Part shown: one piece after another, positions 55,691 through 64,000 of the stretch | Numbering within the stretch: position 1 is the first letter of the stretch | Layout of the letters: every line of letters starts with the position of its first letter | Source: Sphingobacterium faecale | GTDB taxonomy: Bacteria > Bacteroidota > Bacteroidia > Sphingobacteriales > Sphingobacteriaceae | Direction of reading: 5' to 3' | Assembly: GCF_016746095.1 (NCBI RefSeq) | Contig: NZ_JAERTY010000003.1 | Location: 248,001 to 312,000 of the forward strand | DNA length: 64,000 nucleotides | The notes under the pieces: generated by a model | Database searches by the model: none | Seen by the model: only the letters and a program-made list of their open reading frames with translations | Told to the model about the DNA's origin: nothing | Program-made: the position numbers and the translations under genes

Positions 55691-56029
55691 TTAGAGAGCT
55701 TGATTTTTATCTCCAAAAGTAATCATAATCATACCCACTACAATTACAAATATACCAAGTATCTGTAACCAAGAAATAGAGGTTTTGAAATACAATGCCA
55801 TAGCAAACTGTACAGATATAAAAGTCCCGCCCGAACACAAAGCTATAACGATTGGCTGAGAGACATTCCTGAACAGCTGCACTAAGAACCAACTCGCGGA
55901 TAATAGTATTATATTTCCGGCTATCAGCGCATGCCAATGGTACTTAGGATTTAACCCTCCCCATTTGAAAAAAATACTAGATATAATTTGGCAAGCCCAA
56001 AATGCCACAAAATAGATATAATTAATCAT
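55691..56029 (-). CDS. SMR-like small membrane protein
   Basis: The 112-residue product has four membrane helices and the length of the small multidrug resistance family (AFWACQIISSIFFKWGG, ISWLQILGIFVIVVGMIMIT). The conserved membrane Glu of EmrE (position 14) is Gln here, so proton-coupled drug export may not occur. It could also be a half EamA protein. It stands alone on the minus strand. Confidence 0.7.
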   Translation of the reverse strand: MINYIYFVAFWACQIISSIFFKWGGLNPKYHWHALIAGNIILLSASWFLVQLFRNVSQPIVIALCSGGTFISVQFAMALYFKTSISWLQILGIFVIVVGMIMITFGDKNQAL

Positions 56030-56097
56030 CGTCGTTACTGTTAAAACTTTTCGAAAGTAACAATAAAATAGCTATCCTACATAGAACTATTGGATGT

Positions 56098-56478
56098 TTA
56101 ATATACTTTAGGACTTTCCAATAAATCGGTTACATAACCTAAGATTTCAATCTCGCTGTGTCCATCCTCTAACATGGAGAATGTAAGGTATGCTGCATAA
56201 ATTTCTCCGCTAAATAGGATATGCTTATCCTCTACTATAGTGTCTATAATCTGATCTCTTATTTCTACACCTAAATGCTGAAGTTCATTGTGTAAGTTGG
56301 TTGAGATGGTTTCATGGCACTCACCACCCGCAAACCCCACTATGATATGTAAAACTAACTTATCAAAAAGGTCAGGATCCTGGTTTTTGAATTTATTGGC
56401 ATAAAGGTCATAGTCGAATCGCTTTTTTGCACTATTGACTATTTTATCCCAGATCAAAAATTCTGTTTTCGTCTGCAT
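56098..56478 (-). CDS. Hypothetical protein
   Basis: I do not recognise this 126-residue soluble protein. It has mixed alpha/beta character (FDKLVLHIIVGFAGGECHET, DGHSEIEILGYVTDLLESPK), no signal peptide and no membrane helix. It lies 68 bp upstream of the SMR-like gene on the same strand. A single ATG start at 56478 is clear. Confidence 0.7.
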   Translation of the reverse strand: MQTKTEFLIWDKIVNSAKKRFDYDLYANKFKNQDPDLFDKLVLHIIVGFAGGECHETISTNLHNELQHLGVEIRDQIIDTIVEDKHILFSGEIYAAYLTFSMLEDGHSEIEILGYVTDLLESPKVY

Positions 56479-56661
56479 AACTCTAATTGTTTATAAGGTG
56501 GTTATGTAAATATAAAAAAAACGAAATGTATTTCAAAGAGGAAAAAGCAACAGTCTATCAGGAATATAATTCTTCAACTTTTGTAGAAAACCATTTTTGA
56601 TTGAAAATTGTTTATCAGATAGTGTATGGGAATTTTTAACAAAAGAAAATAGGAGGTTATC

Positions 56662-57060
56662 ATGGGATTCAATAATTATGTAGATCCTGAAAATGATTTT
56701 CTTGAGGATGACGACCAAGAAGACGGACTAGAGGTCAATGATCTAACTTATGATGAAGAAAAGGGAAGCTATCGATTTGACGTTGATGATAATGATCCAG
56801 ACTGGGATCATCCGGCAGATTATGACACTTTGAGTCAAGGGGCTGAGGAAGATCTGTCGACTTATGATGTTTCTAACCCTTTCGTAGGATCAGAGTATGC
56901 AAATTTGGACAATTTGAAACAAGAAGATTTAGAAAGATCTGGTATGCGTATTACAGACAAAAAGAACTTTAAGTTATCTAAGCTGGATAAAGAGATATCA
57001 AAAGATGAAGAGGATTATAGGGATGATCTGGATGAAGAAGGATATCCAAGGAGAGATTAA
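56662..57060 (+). CDS. Highly acidic hypothetical protein
   Basis: The 132-residue product is very rich in Asp and Glu (NDFLEDDDQEDGLEVNDL, DVDDNDPDWDHPADYD) with no hydrophobic segment, so it is probably disordered, or binds cations or basic partners. A perfect AGGAGG (56651-56656) sits five bases before the ATG, rare in this phylum. No family is recognised. It is divergent from the previous gene and 106 bp before an SDR gene on the same strand. Confidence 0.75.
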   Translation: MGFNNYVDPENDFLEDDDQEDGLEVNDLTYDEEKGSYRFDVDDNDPDWDHPADYDTLSQGAEEDLSTYDVSNPFVGSEYANLDNLKQEDLERSGMRITDKKNFKLSKLDKEISKDEEDYRDDLDEEGYPRRD

Positions 57061-57166
57061 TTGGATTGTATTTAACTTTGACTTTTGTCAATTCGAGGGC
57101 TTTTAGTAGGTTTGATTGTGTTTTTTATCAAGTAGCATCTAAATTTTAAATCCCTAAATCGTAGGC

Positions 57167-57955
57167 ATGAAAATAATTTTAAATGGAAAAAAGGCCCTAG
57201 TTGGTGGTAGTTCTTCTGGAATTGGGCGTGCCATCGCTATAGAACTGGCAAAATGCGGAGCAGAAGTTACTTTAATGGCTCGTTCTGAAGAGAAACTGAA
57301 AGTTCTATTATCCGAGTTAGATTCTTCTCAAGGGCAAAAGCATCATTATCTAGTTACAGATTTTAATGATTATGAATCTCATAAGAATAACGTAACTCAG
57401 TATTTCGATGAGTATCAAGTTGACATCTTAGTTAATAATACCAACGGCCCGCAAGCGGGAGACATCCTACATAAAGGGGAGAATGATTATCAACTCGCTT
57501 TTGAGCTCTTGTTCCAAAATGCGGTATTTACTACCCGTTTAGCTTTACCTTATATGCAGTGTAAAGGGTTCGGGCGCATTATCAATGTTTCCTCCATGAC
57601 AGTAAAAGAACCTCAGGATAGTTTAGTCCTTTCCAATACCATGCGTACAGCTCTGGTATCTTGGAGCAAGAGTCTTTCTAATGCTGTGGCTGTAGATGGG
57701 ATCACTGTGAATTCGATTATGACTGGATATTTTGATACGGAACGTTTGAATAGTCTAATGGAAATTCAAGCAGTTTCTGCCGGTATAGGTGTAGAAGATA
57801 TAAAGAAACAACGTATCGCCTCTGTACCGGTTAATAGATTAGGAAATCCGCAGGAGTACGGATATCTGACAGCATTCTTAGCCTCTGACTATGCTTCATT
57901 TCTAACAGGTGCCGCTATTCCTCTAGATGGTGGAATTGCGAAAACTATGTTTTAG
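57167..57955 (+). CDS. SDR-family oxidoreductase lacking the canonical YxxxK
   Basis: The 262-residue product has the Rossmann loop ALVGGSSSGIGRAIA, NNTNGPQ for the NNAG position, RIINVSSMTVKEP with the catalytic Ser region, and the ending TGAAIPLDGG. The usual YxxxK is replaced by SNTMR (156-160) with Lys168, the form seen in a divergent SDR branch. It would use NAD(P)H, but its activity is uncertain. A strong hairpin follows at 57965. Confidence 0.88.
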   Translation: MKIILNGKKALVGGSSSGIGRAIAIELAKCGAEVTLMARSEEKLKVLLSELDSSQGQKHHYLVTDFNDYESHKNNVTQYFDEYQVDILVNNTNGPQAGDILHKGENDYQLAFELLFQNAVFTTRLALPYMQCKGFGRIINVSSMTVKEPQDSLVLSNTMRTALVSWSKSLSNAVAVDGITVNSIMTGYFDTERLNSLMEIQAVSAGIGVEDIKKQRIASVPVNRLGNPQEYGYLTAFLASDYASFLTGAAIPLDGGIAKTMF

Positions 57956-57964
57956 GATTTAATA

Positions 57965-57996
57965 ACAAGGAGACGATAGTTTTATCGTCTCCTTGT
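57965..57996. terminator. Bidirectional hairpin terminator
   Basis: ACAAGGAGACGATA (57965-57978) and TATCGTCTCCTTGT (57983-57996) pair perfectly around a 4-base loop. It lies between the SDR gene (plus, ends 57955) and the convergent SusD gene (minus, ends 58013). Confidence 0.8.
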
Positions 57997-58012
57997 CCAT
58001 ATAAGTATAATT

Positions 58013-59449
58013 TTATGGTTTATCCCACCATACTCTAGCATTTAGTCCATCTGTACCACCATAAGGGAATGATTTAACAGCAGCCTCGTAGTTGGTTTTA
58101 TTATTTGAGGCTTCCTGTGTAGGGTACCCTTCACGACGTGGTATATTTCCTCCGTTAATATCAGCTGCCAAAGTTAGATTAGGGAATCCTGTTCTTCGCC
58201 ATTCTGCCCATCCCTCATAACCGTAAGGGAATAAGTGTATCCAACGTTGTGTGGCTATTTGTTCGATTGCATTATTAGCATCATATGCTATATCTGTATT
58301 AGATAAATAAGCCGCTGCACTAGTATTTTCACCGGTCCACTGAGAAAATGATTGTTTTATGGCTTCTTCATAGAAAGTTTTTGCCTGACTATCCCCTCCG
58401 CCGATCCAGCCCAACTTTGCAGCTTCTGCTTGTGCAAATAATAGTTGAGCGTAGGTTATTAGATGCACTGGAGAATCTTGCTTTCTAATGGCGCTACCAA
58501 ATAAAGATACTTTAGGGATATCTACGTCAGGATTAGGCACTAATTTCCCGAACTCTAGTCCAGCATAGCCACCTGCACTGTTCTTGTCTCCGTAAACGGC
58601 GAGACGAGGATCGTTATAGGGTAACATATGATTGACGAGCACTTCGCTCAATGCATACCAGTTTCTTTTCTGTACAGTAAATGAATTGTACCAAAAGTTT
58701 TCGTGTGCGGATTCTGCTAAGTGTGGGTAAGACAGGTTATCACTGTTAGACGTTAGTATACCTGCATTCATCGCCTTTACGAATTCTGCTTTCCCTTTAT
58801 CCGGGCTTACTTTAGATAGCCTTAAGGCCATTAACATGTGCATTGAATTTCCGAGTTTTTTCCATTTACCCATATCTCCATTGTAAACGATATCATTTTT
58901 TATCTTTCCAGATAATACGATACTGCTATTAGCCTCATCCAGTAATTTGAACAGCGCAGTATAAATATCTTCTTGTTTATCGTATTTAGGAGCAGCCAGT
59001 TCCATACCCTTAAGGGCTTCTGTCATCGGAACATCTCCCCATCGATCGGTTACGTGCCAAAGAAAAAATGCCTTTAATATTTTCGCAACAGCGATTTGGT
59101 TAACAACAGGCCCATCATTTGCATTTAACTCTTTTTCGCTATTAAGGACAGCTTCCAAATTCATTAATGGACCAATATACCACGTAGAAAAATTGAGATT
59201 GGTCGATATAAAACGGGTATTATCCGTATAAGTTGTCAAGCTTAAATATTGAGGATAGTGTACACCGTAGGCACTAGAGCTAACACTAGATAAATACATC
59301 TGAGAATTGGCTATAAGCTGAGTTCCAGATGCCTTATTAGGTCTATTAGGATTCTCATAATACGATTCATCGAATTTCGTACAAGAAGACAGGATTGCCA
59401 TCGGACCAATGGCTAGCCACAGATATCTTAATATATTATGTTTTTTCAT
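58013..59449 (-). CDS. SusD/RagB-like lipoprotein (second pair)
   Basis: The 478-residue product has a lipobox (AILSSC) and begins the mature part with TKFDESYYENPNRPNKA, typical of the SusD-like group that pairs with long SusC proteins. Other marks are AKILKAFFLWHVTDRWGDVP, LITYAQLLFAQAEAAKLGW and IATQRWIHLFPYGYEGWAEW. It lies 12 bp after susC. Together with the peptidase and epimerase upstream, it may take up peptides or muropeptides rather than a glycan. Confidence 0.93.
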   Translation of the reverse strand: MKKHNILRYLWLAIGPMAILSSCTKFDESYYENPNRPNKASGTQLIANSQMYLSSVSSSAYGVHYPQYLSLTTYTDNTRFISTNLNFSTWYIGPLMNLEAVLNSEKELNANDGPVVNQIAVAKILKAFFLWHVTDRWGDVPMTEALKGMELAAPKYDKQEDIYTALFKLLDEANSSIVLSGKIKNDIVYNGDMGKWKKLGNSMHMLMALRLSKVSPDKGKAEFVKAMNAGILTSNSDNLSYPHLAESAHENFWYNSFTVQKRNWYALSEVLVNHMLPYNDPRLAVYGDKNSAGGYAGLEFGKLVPNPDVDIPKVSLFGSAIRKQDSPVHLITYAQLLFAQAEAAKLGWIGGGDSQAKTFYEEAIKQSFSQWTGENTSAAAYLSNTDIAYDANNAIEQIATQRWIHLFPYGYEGWAEWRRTGFPNLTLAADINGGNIPRREGYPTQEASNNKTNYEAAVKSFPYGGTDGLNARVWWDKP

Positions 59450-59461
59450 GACTTACAATTT

Positions 59462-62400
59462 TTAAAACTTGACACTTAGATTAAATCCATAAGAACGAAC
59501 TGTTTGTAATTCCCCCTTTTCTATCCAACTGATATTAGCACTCCCTGAGGATAGTTCTGAAGGATCTAGTCCTTTGGGTGCTTTTTGCCAGATCATCCAC
59601 GGATTTCTCGCAATCGCTGCAATGCGGATTGTTTTAAACGGTGTGTTCCCTAGCTGATTTTGATTGAAAGTATATCCTAAACTCACTTCTCTCAACTTGA
59701 TATAAGACGCATCATATAACCATTCTTCGTAAATTCGAGTCCCAATTTGGTTTCTAAAATAAGTCCTGGCATCAATAAAAGCATTAACTTCTTGTCCAGT
59801 AGCTTCTGAAATTCCATTTATTTCAAAACCACCGCCATCAGCTAGTGGATCTCGGACATTTTTACCATTGCTGTTAAGCACTGCTGTTTCTTCAGCCTGA
59901 CCGGATTTTACCGCTAGCATTTTAGACCAACTGAAAAATTTACCTCCAGATTGAAAATCAATCATGGCATTAAAATCTATGTTTTTGTATTTAAAACTGT
60001 TGATAAAACCACCTGTAAAATTGGGAATAACTGAACCGAAATTTTTATTAAGTTCCTGAATCGGTAGATTTGCGTTATCTAACAATATTTTCCCTGTGGC
60101 TTCATCTCTTTTGTATCCTGGTCCTACCAACGAACCGAATGCCGCTCCTTTATTGGCATATAAATAAACAGTTTGACTTGAGTAAGTGTTATTATCTAAT
60201 TGATAAGCATCTATTCCAGGAATTAACTCATGTATCTTACTGTTGTTTTTCGCTCCGTTTAATGTTGTCGTCCAAGAAAAACTGTCTGACTGTACAGGCA
60301 CAGCTGTCAACGAGAGTTCAATACCACTATTTTCGATATCTCCTGCATTCACTGTGAAACTAGAATACCCTGTAGCGACAGAAGAAGAAAGTCCGATAAC
60401 CTGATCTTTATTTCGCTGTTGGTAGTAGGTGAAGTCTAGCCCCAATCTATTATTAAAGAACTTCAGATCAGTTCCTACCTCAAAAGAACGTGCAAAAGAT
60501 GGCCTCAAACTGGGATTATTCAACACATCCGGAACGTAGAATGTATTGATAGTTCCATTTTTTGAGGTATATACAGACCCTATTTCGTAATTTAAAATAG
60601 TTGAATATGGTGATACGGATGAACCTGCTACCGCGTAGGATGCTCTCAATTTTCCAAAACTCAACACCGGCAATTCTATCAAATTACTAAATACAAATGA
60701 GCCTGATACGGAAGAGTAATGATAGGCGTTATTGTCTTTTGGTAAGGTCGATGAAATATCTCTACGGAACGAACCATCAAGGAAATAAGTGTCCTTATAG
60801 CCTAGCGATGTCATTACATAAGCCGATCTAGTCTGCTCTTTTAGCTTATAGGATTCCGCTATAGGTCTATCAATCGAACCTTCGATATTATAGAAGCCAA
60901 TCGAACTAAGTCCCCCTTGTGTCCGTTGATTCAGATAGTCATAATGTCGTGTATATATATTTCCACCAAGGTTTGCATGGAGAGAAAAATCGTTCCATGT
61001 TTTATCATATTGTGCTAACACCTCATAGTTGGTTTCATCATTTTGAAACTTCCCGACTCGGTACCCTTGATCTGAATTGAATGAGCCGACACCAGTATGA
61101 GCTCTACCTCCAACAGCTAGTTTTTGGCTGATATTCTGTGTAAATTGATCTTTTCTAATAAAGCCAGACAATTTTAAGTTTGAGCGTATTTTATAGGTCA
61201 AACCGATGTCTCCAAAAAAGCGATCTCTCGAGTCGTTGTTCAGATTCTCGTAGGCATCAAAAAAAGGATTATTCCAATCTGATGGTGTATTATTAACCAT
61301 CAACTCACTTGTTCCATCTGGGTTAACGTTCCAGTTCATAATGGTTCCGTCAGCATATTTATAATTGCGCAGTCTATTAATATCTATATTACGCTGAAAC
61401 CATTGGGTAGCACCAGTAAATGATCCTTGATACCCCTGTGTGGGTCTTTGACCATTATTGTTAGCATAATTAACATTGGCAGAAGCAGTAAGTTTTTCTG
61501 TGATATCCAAAGAGCCATTTATAGCGAAATTATTCCTTTTTAACCAAGTGTTCGGATATGTCCCCTTTATGTAGGCATTATTATACGAGAAGCGAATTGC
61601 ACTATTTTCACCACCTCCACTAATGGTCAATCCGTTGTTTGTATTCACGCCAGTGTTAAAGAAGTCTTTGATGTTATCAGGTTGGGGTACAAATGGAGTA
61701 GCCTTACCATATTCGGCATCTAGCGGATAGAAACTGTAATACATACGAACTGGGGTTCCATCCATTTTGGGTCCCCAAGACTCATCATTACCATTAACAT
61801 ACAACTCTCCTGATGCTAATTTCAGAAAAGTCTGATTATTACCTACTCCATAAGTGTTTTGCAACGGCATAAAGTTTCCAACTTGCTCAAAGGATGTTGC
61901 TGAGTTCAAATCAATCGCGATAGATTTAGGACCTTTTTTACCTTTTTTTGTAGTAATCATAATTACTCCATACTGACCACGGATTCCATAAAGTGCCGAC
62001 GCAGTGGGGCCTTTAAGGATATTGATACTTTCTATGTCCTCAGGGTTCACATCCTGTCCTACGTTACCTAAGTCCACTCCATTACCATTACCTGAACTGA
62101 AGTTGGAGTTAGATATTGGCGTACCGTCGATCACCATTAGTGGTTGACCTCCCCCCGTAACAGAGTTGATACCTCTTAGTTTAATCTTTTGTGTTCCACC
62201 TAGATTCGCACCAGAGGATCCCGTGACTTGCGCTCCGGCCACTTTTCCCGCAAGCGAACCTAATACATTGGCCTCTTTTGTAAAAGTAAGATCATCTCCT
62301 CCAATTTTTTGAGTCGAATATCCTAATGATTTCTGGGACCTTTGTATGCCTAGTGCTGTTACAACAACTTCTTCAATATCCTTCTCGCTAGTAATTAAGG

Positions 62401-62680
62401 TTACACTAATTGTTTTCCGGCCTTTGACCTGAATCTCTTGCGAGAGATAGCCGACTGCGGAAATCATCAGTGTTGCATTTTGATCTGCATTTAAAGCAAA
62501 TAGTCCACTGGCATTGGTAGATCCTGCAGTAGAGGTCCCTTTGACCGAGATTGTTACTCCCGACAGAGGAGTTCCATTTTGGTCTGTTACCTTACCAGCT
62601 ACCGAAATCTGCTGCGCGTTTACCACCTGTAAACCAGCGCTCGCCATCACACATAGTGCGGTGAGTAGATGATTTTTCAT
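59462..62680 (-). CDS. SusC/RagA-like TonB-linked transporter (second pair)
   Basis: The 1072-residue product has a signal peptide, CarboxypepD_reg (VAGKVTDQNGTPLSGVTISV), the SusC signature EEVVVTALGIQRSQKSLGYS, the plug (LRGINSVTGGGQPLMVIDGT, SALYGIRGQYGVIMITTKKG) and a barrel ending SYGFNLSVKF. It is the partner of the SusD below. It lies 81 bp after the epimerase gene on the same strand and may have its own promoter. Confidence 0.96.
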   Translation of the reverse strand: MKNHLLTALCVMASAGLQVVNAQQISVAGKVTDQNGTPLSGVTISVKGTSTAGSTNASGLFALNADQNATLMISAVGYLSQEIQVKGRKTISVTLITSEKDIEEVVVTALGIQRSQKSLGYSTQKIGGDDLTFTKEANVLGSLAGKVAGAQVTGSSGANLGGTQKIKLRGINSVTGGGQPLMVIDGTPISNSNFSSGNGNGVDLGNVGQDVNPEDIESINILKGPTASALYGIRGQYGVIMITTKKGKKGPKSIAIDLNSATSFEQVGNFMPLQNTYGVGNNQTFLKLASGELYVNGNDESWGPKMDGTPVRMYYSFYPLDAEYGKATPFVPQPDNIKDFFNTGVNTNNGLTISGGGENSAIRFSYNNAYIKGTYPNTWLKRNNFAINGSLDITEKLTASANVNYANNNGQRPTQGYQGSFTGATQWFQRNIDINRLRNYKYADGTIMNWNVNPDGTSELMVNNTPSDWNNPFFDAYENLNNDSRDRFFGDIGLTYKIRSNLKLSGFIRKDQFTQNISQKLAVGGRAHTGVGSFNSDQGYRVGKFQNDETNYEVLAQYDKTWNDFSLHANLGGNIYTRHYDYLNQRTQGGLSSIGFYNIEGSIDRPIAESYKLKEQTRSAYVMTSLGYKDTYFLDGSFRRDISSTLPKDNNAYHYSSVSGSFVFSNLIELPVLSFGKLRASYAVAGSSVSPYSTILNYEIGSVYTSKNGTINTFYVPDVLNNPSLRPSFARSFEVGTDLKFFNNRLGLDFTYYQQRNKDQVIGLSSSVATGYSSFTVNAGDIENSGIELSLTAVPVQSDSFSWTTTLNGAKNNSKIHELIPGIDAYQLDNNTYSSQTVYLYANKGAAFGSLVGPGYKRDEATGKILLDNANLPIQELNKNFGSVIPNFTGGFINSFKYKNIDFNAMIDFQSGGKFFSWSKMLAVKSGQAEETAVLNSNGKNVRDPLADGGGFEINGISEATGQEVNAFIDARTYFRNQIGTRIYEEWLYDASYIKLREVSLGYTFNQNQLGNTPFKTIRIAAIARNPWMIWQKAPKGLDPSELSSGSANISWIEKGELQTVRSYGFNLSVKF

Positions 62681-62761
62681 GAATAAGGTTTGTTTAGTTT
62701 ATAATTTTTTTAAGTTTTATTTGGTACTCCGGTCAATTTACGACCGGAGATTTTTTCTGTA

Positions 62762-63817
62762 TCATGTGTTTTTTATCACACCTATTCCCGGCCGATCTGG
62801 CAGTATACACAGTCCATTGTGTACTGTCATCCCATCGTAAATATCGTTCCCTATAAGTAATGCTCCATCTAAATCTGCCCAGTCTACTAACGGTGCTAGT
62901 TGTGCCGCAGCAGAGATTGCACAAGAAGTTTCGGTCATACAACCGAGCATTACCTTCATTTCTAAAGATCGCGCTAATTCTGCCATTTGCTTGGCTTCAC
63001 GCATACCTGTACATTTCATAAGCTTGATATTAATACCTGTATAAACATCCTTTAGTTTGGGGACGTCAATCAATCGTTGACACCCCTCGTCTGCTATCGT
63101 AGGGATGGGTGAGTATGCTGTCAACCAAGCATTCTCATCGATCATCTCTTTCGGCATAGGTTGTTCTAAAAAAACTACATTCCGTTCGTACAACCAATGT
63201 GCCATTTCTAATGCTTCTTCTTTGTTTTTCCAACCTTGATTGACATCAGCACAAAGAGGAACATCAGTTACAGAGCGTATAGTTTCAATAATCATTTTAT
63301 CTGTATCAAGACCCAGTTTGACTTTCAAAATCTTAAACTGTTCTGCTTCCTTTACCTTCTTACGAATCATCTCTTCGCTATCTATACCTATTGTATAGGA
63401 AGTTGGAGGAATACGATCTGGATTTAACCCCCATATTTTATAGTAAGGTTGTTGCATGATTTTCCCCAACAAATCGTGCAAAGCGATATCCAATGCCGCT
63501 TTTGCAGCGGTATTCTTTTCTTGTAGCACATCGATATAGTGAAGAATTTCATCTGTTGCAAATGGAGAAGAAAAGTGACTTAAGTCCACTTGACGCAGGA
63601 AATCGCATACACTTTCTTGTGATTCACCAAGATAAGGAGGCATACTAGCTTCACCATATCCGATGAGTCCTTCGTATTCTATTTCAGTCAATACTACAGG
63701 AGTAGTCGTCCGACTAAAGGACGCAACAGTAAAGACATGACGCATTTCTAAGGTGTAAGGCCTAAAGCGTAATGTGAATCTGCCCATTGTTTTTGTTTCC
63801 CAGGAATTGCTGCTCAT
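62762..63817 (-). CDS. L-Ala-D/L-Glu (dipeptide) epimerase
   Basis: The 351-residue product is an enolase-superfamily enzyme of the muconate-lactonizing type: IGYGEASMPPYLGE, catalytic KxK (Lys165, Lys167 in LKVKLG), metal ligands Asp191 (ADVNQGW), Glu218 (LEQPMP) and Asp243 (ADEG), and Lys265 (NIKLMKCTG), plus GCMTETS. This set fits the dipeptide epimerases (YcjG/YkfB) that convert L-Ala-D-Glu from peptidoglycan to L-Ala-L-Glu. The preceding gene seems to encode an NlpC/P60 peptidase, which supports this role. An inner ATG at codon 11 is another possible start. Confidence 0.87.
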   Translation of the reverse strand: MSSNSWETKTMGRFTLRFRPYTLEMRHVFTVASFSRTTTPVVLTEIEYEGLIGYGEASMPPYLGESQESVCDFLRQVDLSHFSSPFATDEILHYIDVLQEKNTAAKAALDIALHDLLGKIMQQPYYKIWGLNPDRIPPTSYTIGIDSEEMIRKKVKEAEQFKILKVKLGLDTDKMIIETIRSVTDVPLCADVNQGWKNKEEALEMAHWLYERNVVFLEQPMPKEMIDENAWLTAYSPIPTIADEGCQRLIDVPKLKDVYTGINIKLMKCTGMREAKQMAELARSLEMKVMLGCMTETSCAISAAAQLAPLVDWADLDGALLIGNDIYDGMTVHNGLCILPDRPGIGVIKNT

Positions 63818-63831
63818 GATGTCTTTCTTTT

Positions 63832-64000
63832 TTATTTTTTGTAGAATGGGTTGTCTTGAATAGCTACGATAGCGTTATCTTTGGCTCCAACATAACGTTT
63901 CGCTGCAACGACTGTCCTAGTTTGGAAATCGTCATAATTACTTGCGTCTTTCAACATAGAATTAACACGTACCGTACCCGCTGAATGTATAAATTCTCCA
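63832..64000 (-). CDS. C-terminus of a probable NlpC/P60 (C40) peptidase
   Basis: Only the last 55 residues lie in the window; the stop codon is 63832-63834. The visible part includes GEFIHSAGTVRVNSM, close to the (F/Y)IHSSGRVRINS end seen in YkfC-type C40 peptidases of Bacteroidota, then a Lys/Arg-rich helix. Its stop is 14 bp before the dipeptide epimerase start, the usual ykfC-ykfB order, so it probably cuts gamma-D-Glu-diamino acid bonds of muropeptides. The catalytic residues are outside the window, so this remains a partial call. Confidence 0.65.
   Translation of the reverse strand, partial: GEFIHSAGTVRVNSMLKDASNYDDFQTRTVVAAKRYVGAKDNAIVAIQDNPFYKK

Noticed and set aside
62733..62942. 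69-codon minus-strand ORF
   Set aside because: It is an out-of-frame shadow of the epimerase 3' end.

Overview
The window looks like a chromosomal segment of a Bacteroidota bacterium, most likely Sphingobacterium or a close relative. Evidence: two SusC/SusD outer-membrane pairs, BACON-domain lipoproteins, a TPR regulator with a DUF6377-like C-terminus, many lipoproteins with a clear lipobox, AT-rich intergenic DNA, and almost no Shine-Dalgarno sequences. I see no tRNA, rRNA, CRISPR array, insertion sequence or prophage. The genus is an inference from gene content, not a measured result.

Layout, left to right. 1-8744 (minus) is a five-gene nutrient-uptake operon: two paralogous BACON surface lipoproteins, SusC, SusD and a calcineurin-like phosphoesterase cut by the window edge. 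A membrane TPR/HTH regulator lies upstream (9303-11009). 11294-16229 is a looser region with a small EamA-type transporter, an alpha/beta hydrolase, two orphan proteins, two GNAT acetyltransferases and three apparent gene remnants. 16298-22816 (minus) holds a lipoprotein-type TPR histidine kinase, its NarL-type regulator, and an operon of an OmpA-like protein plus three unrecognised secreted proteins. 22999-31476 carries a type A chloramphenicol acetyltransferase, a methyltransferase, a run of GrpB/GNAT/GNAT/GNAT/DUF1801 genes, a Bcr/CflA exporter with an AraC regulator, a cluster of interspersed repeats and another GNAT.

31498-37145 (minus) is a magnesium-type cluster: OmpR-family regulator, histidine kinase, MgtC and MgtA. 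37297-40482 (plus) has an AlkD-like DNA alkylation repair protein overlapping an SPL-type radical SAM protein, then a KamA-like radical SAM protein. 40578-47609 (minus) is a tightly packed four-gene operon: an HD phosphohydrolase fused to a PycTM-type membrane effector domain, an SdiA-regulated-like lipoprotein, a GAF-like protein, and an outer-membrane barrel preceded by a kinase-like domain. This is the best candidate for an undescribed system. Divergently, 47855-55577 encodes a LytS/LytTR two-component system and a tripartite RND pump. Both promoter regions share a repeat that may be the LytTR operator.

55691-57955 has small orphan genes and an SDR lacking the usual Tyr. 58013-64000 (minus) ends the window with the C-terminus of a probable NlpC/P60 peptidase, an L-Ala-D/L-Glu epimerase and a second SusC/SusD pair, which together suggest uptake and use of peptidoglycan peptides.
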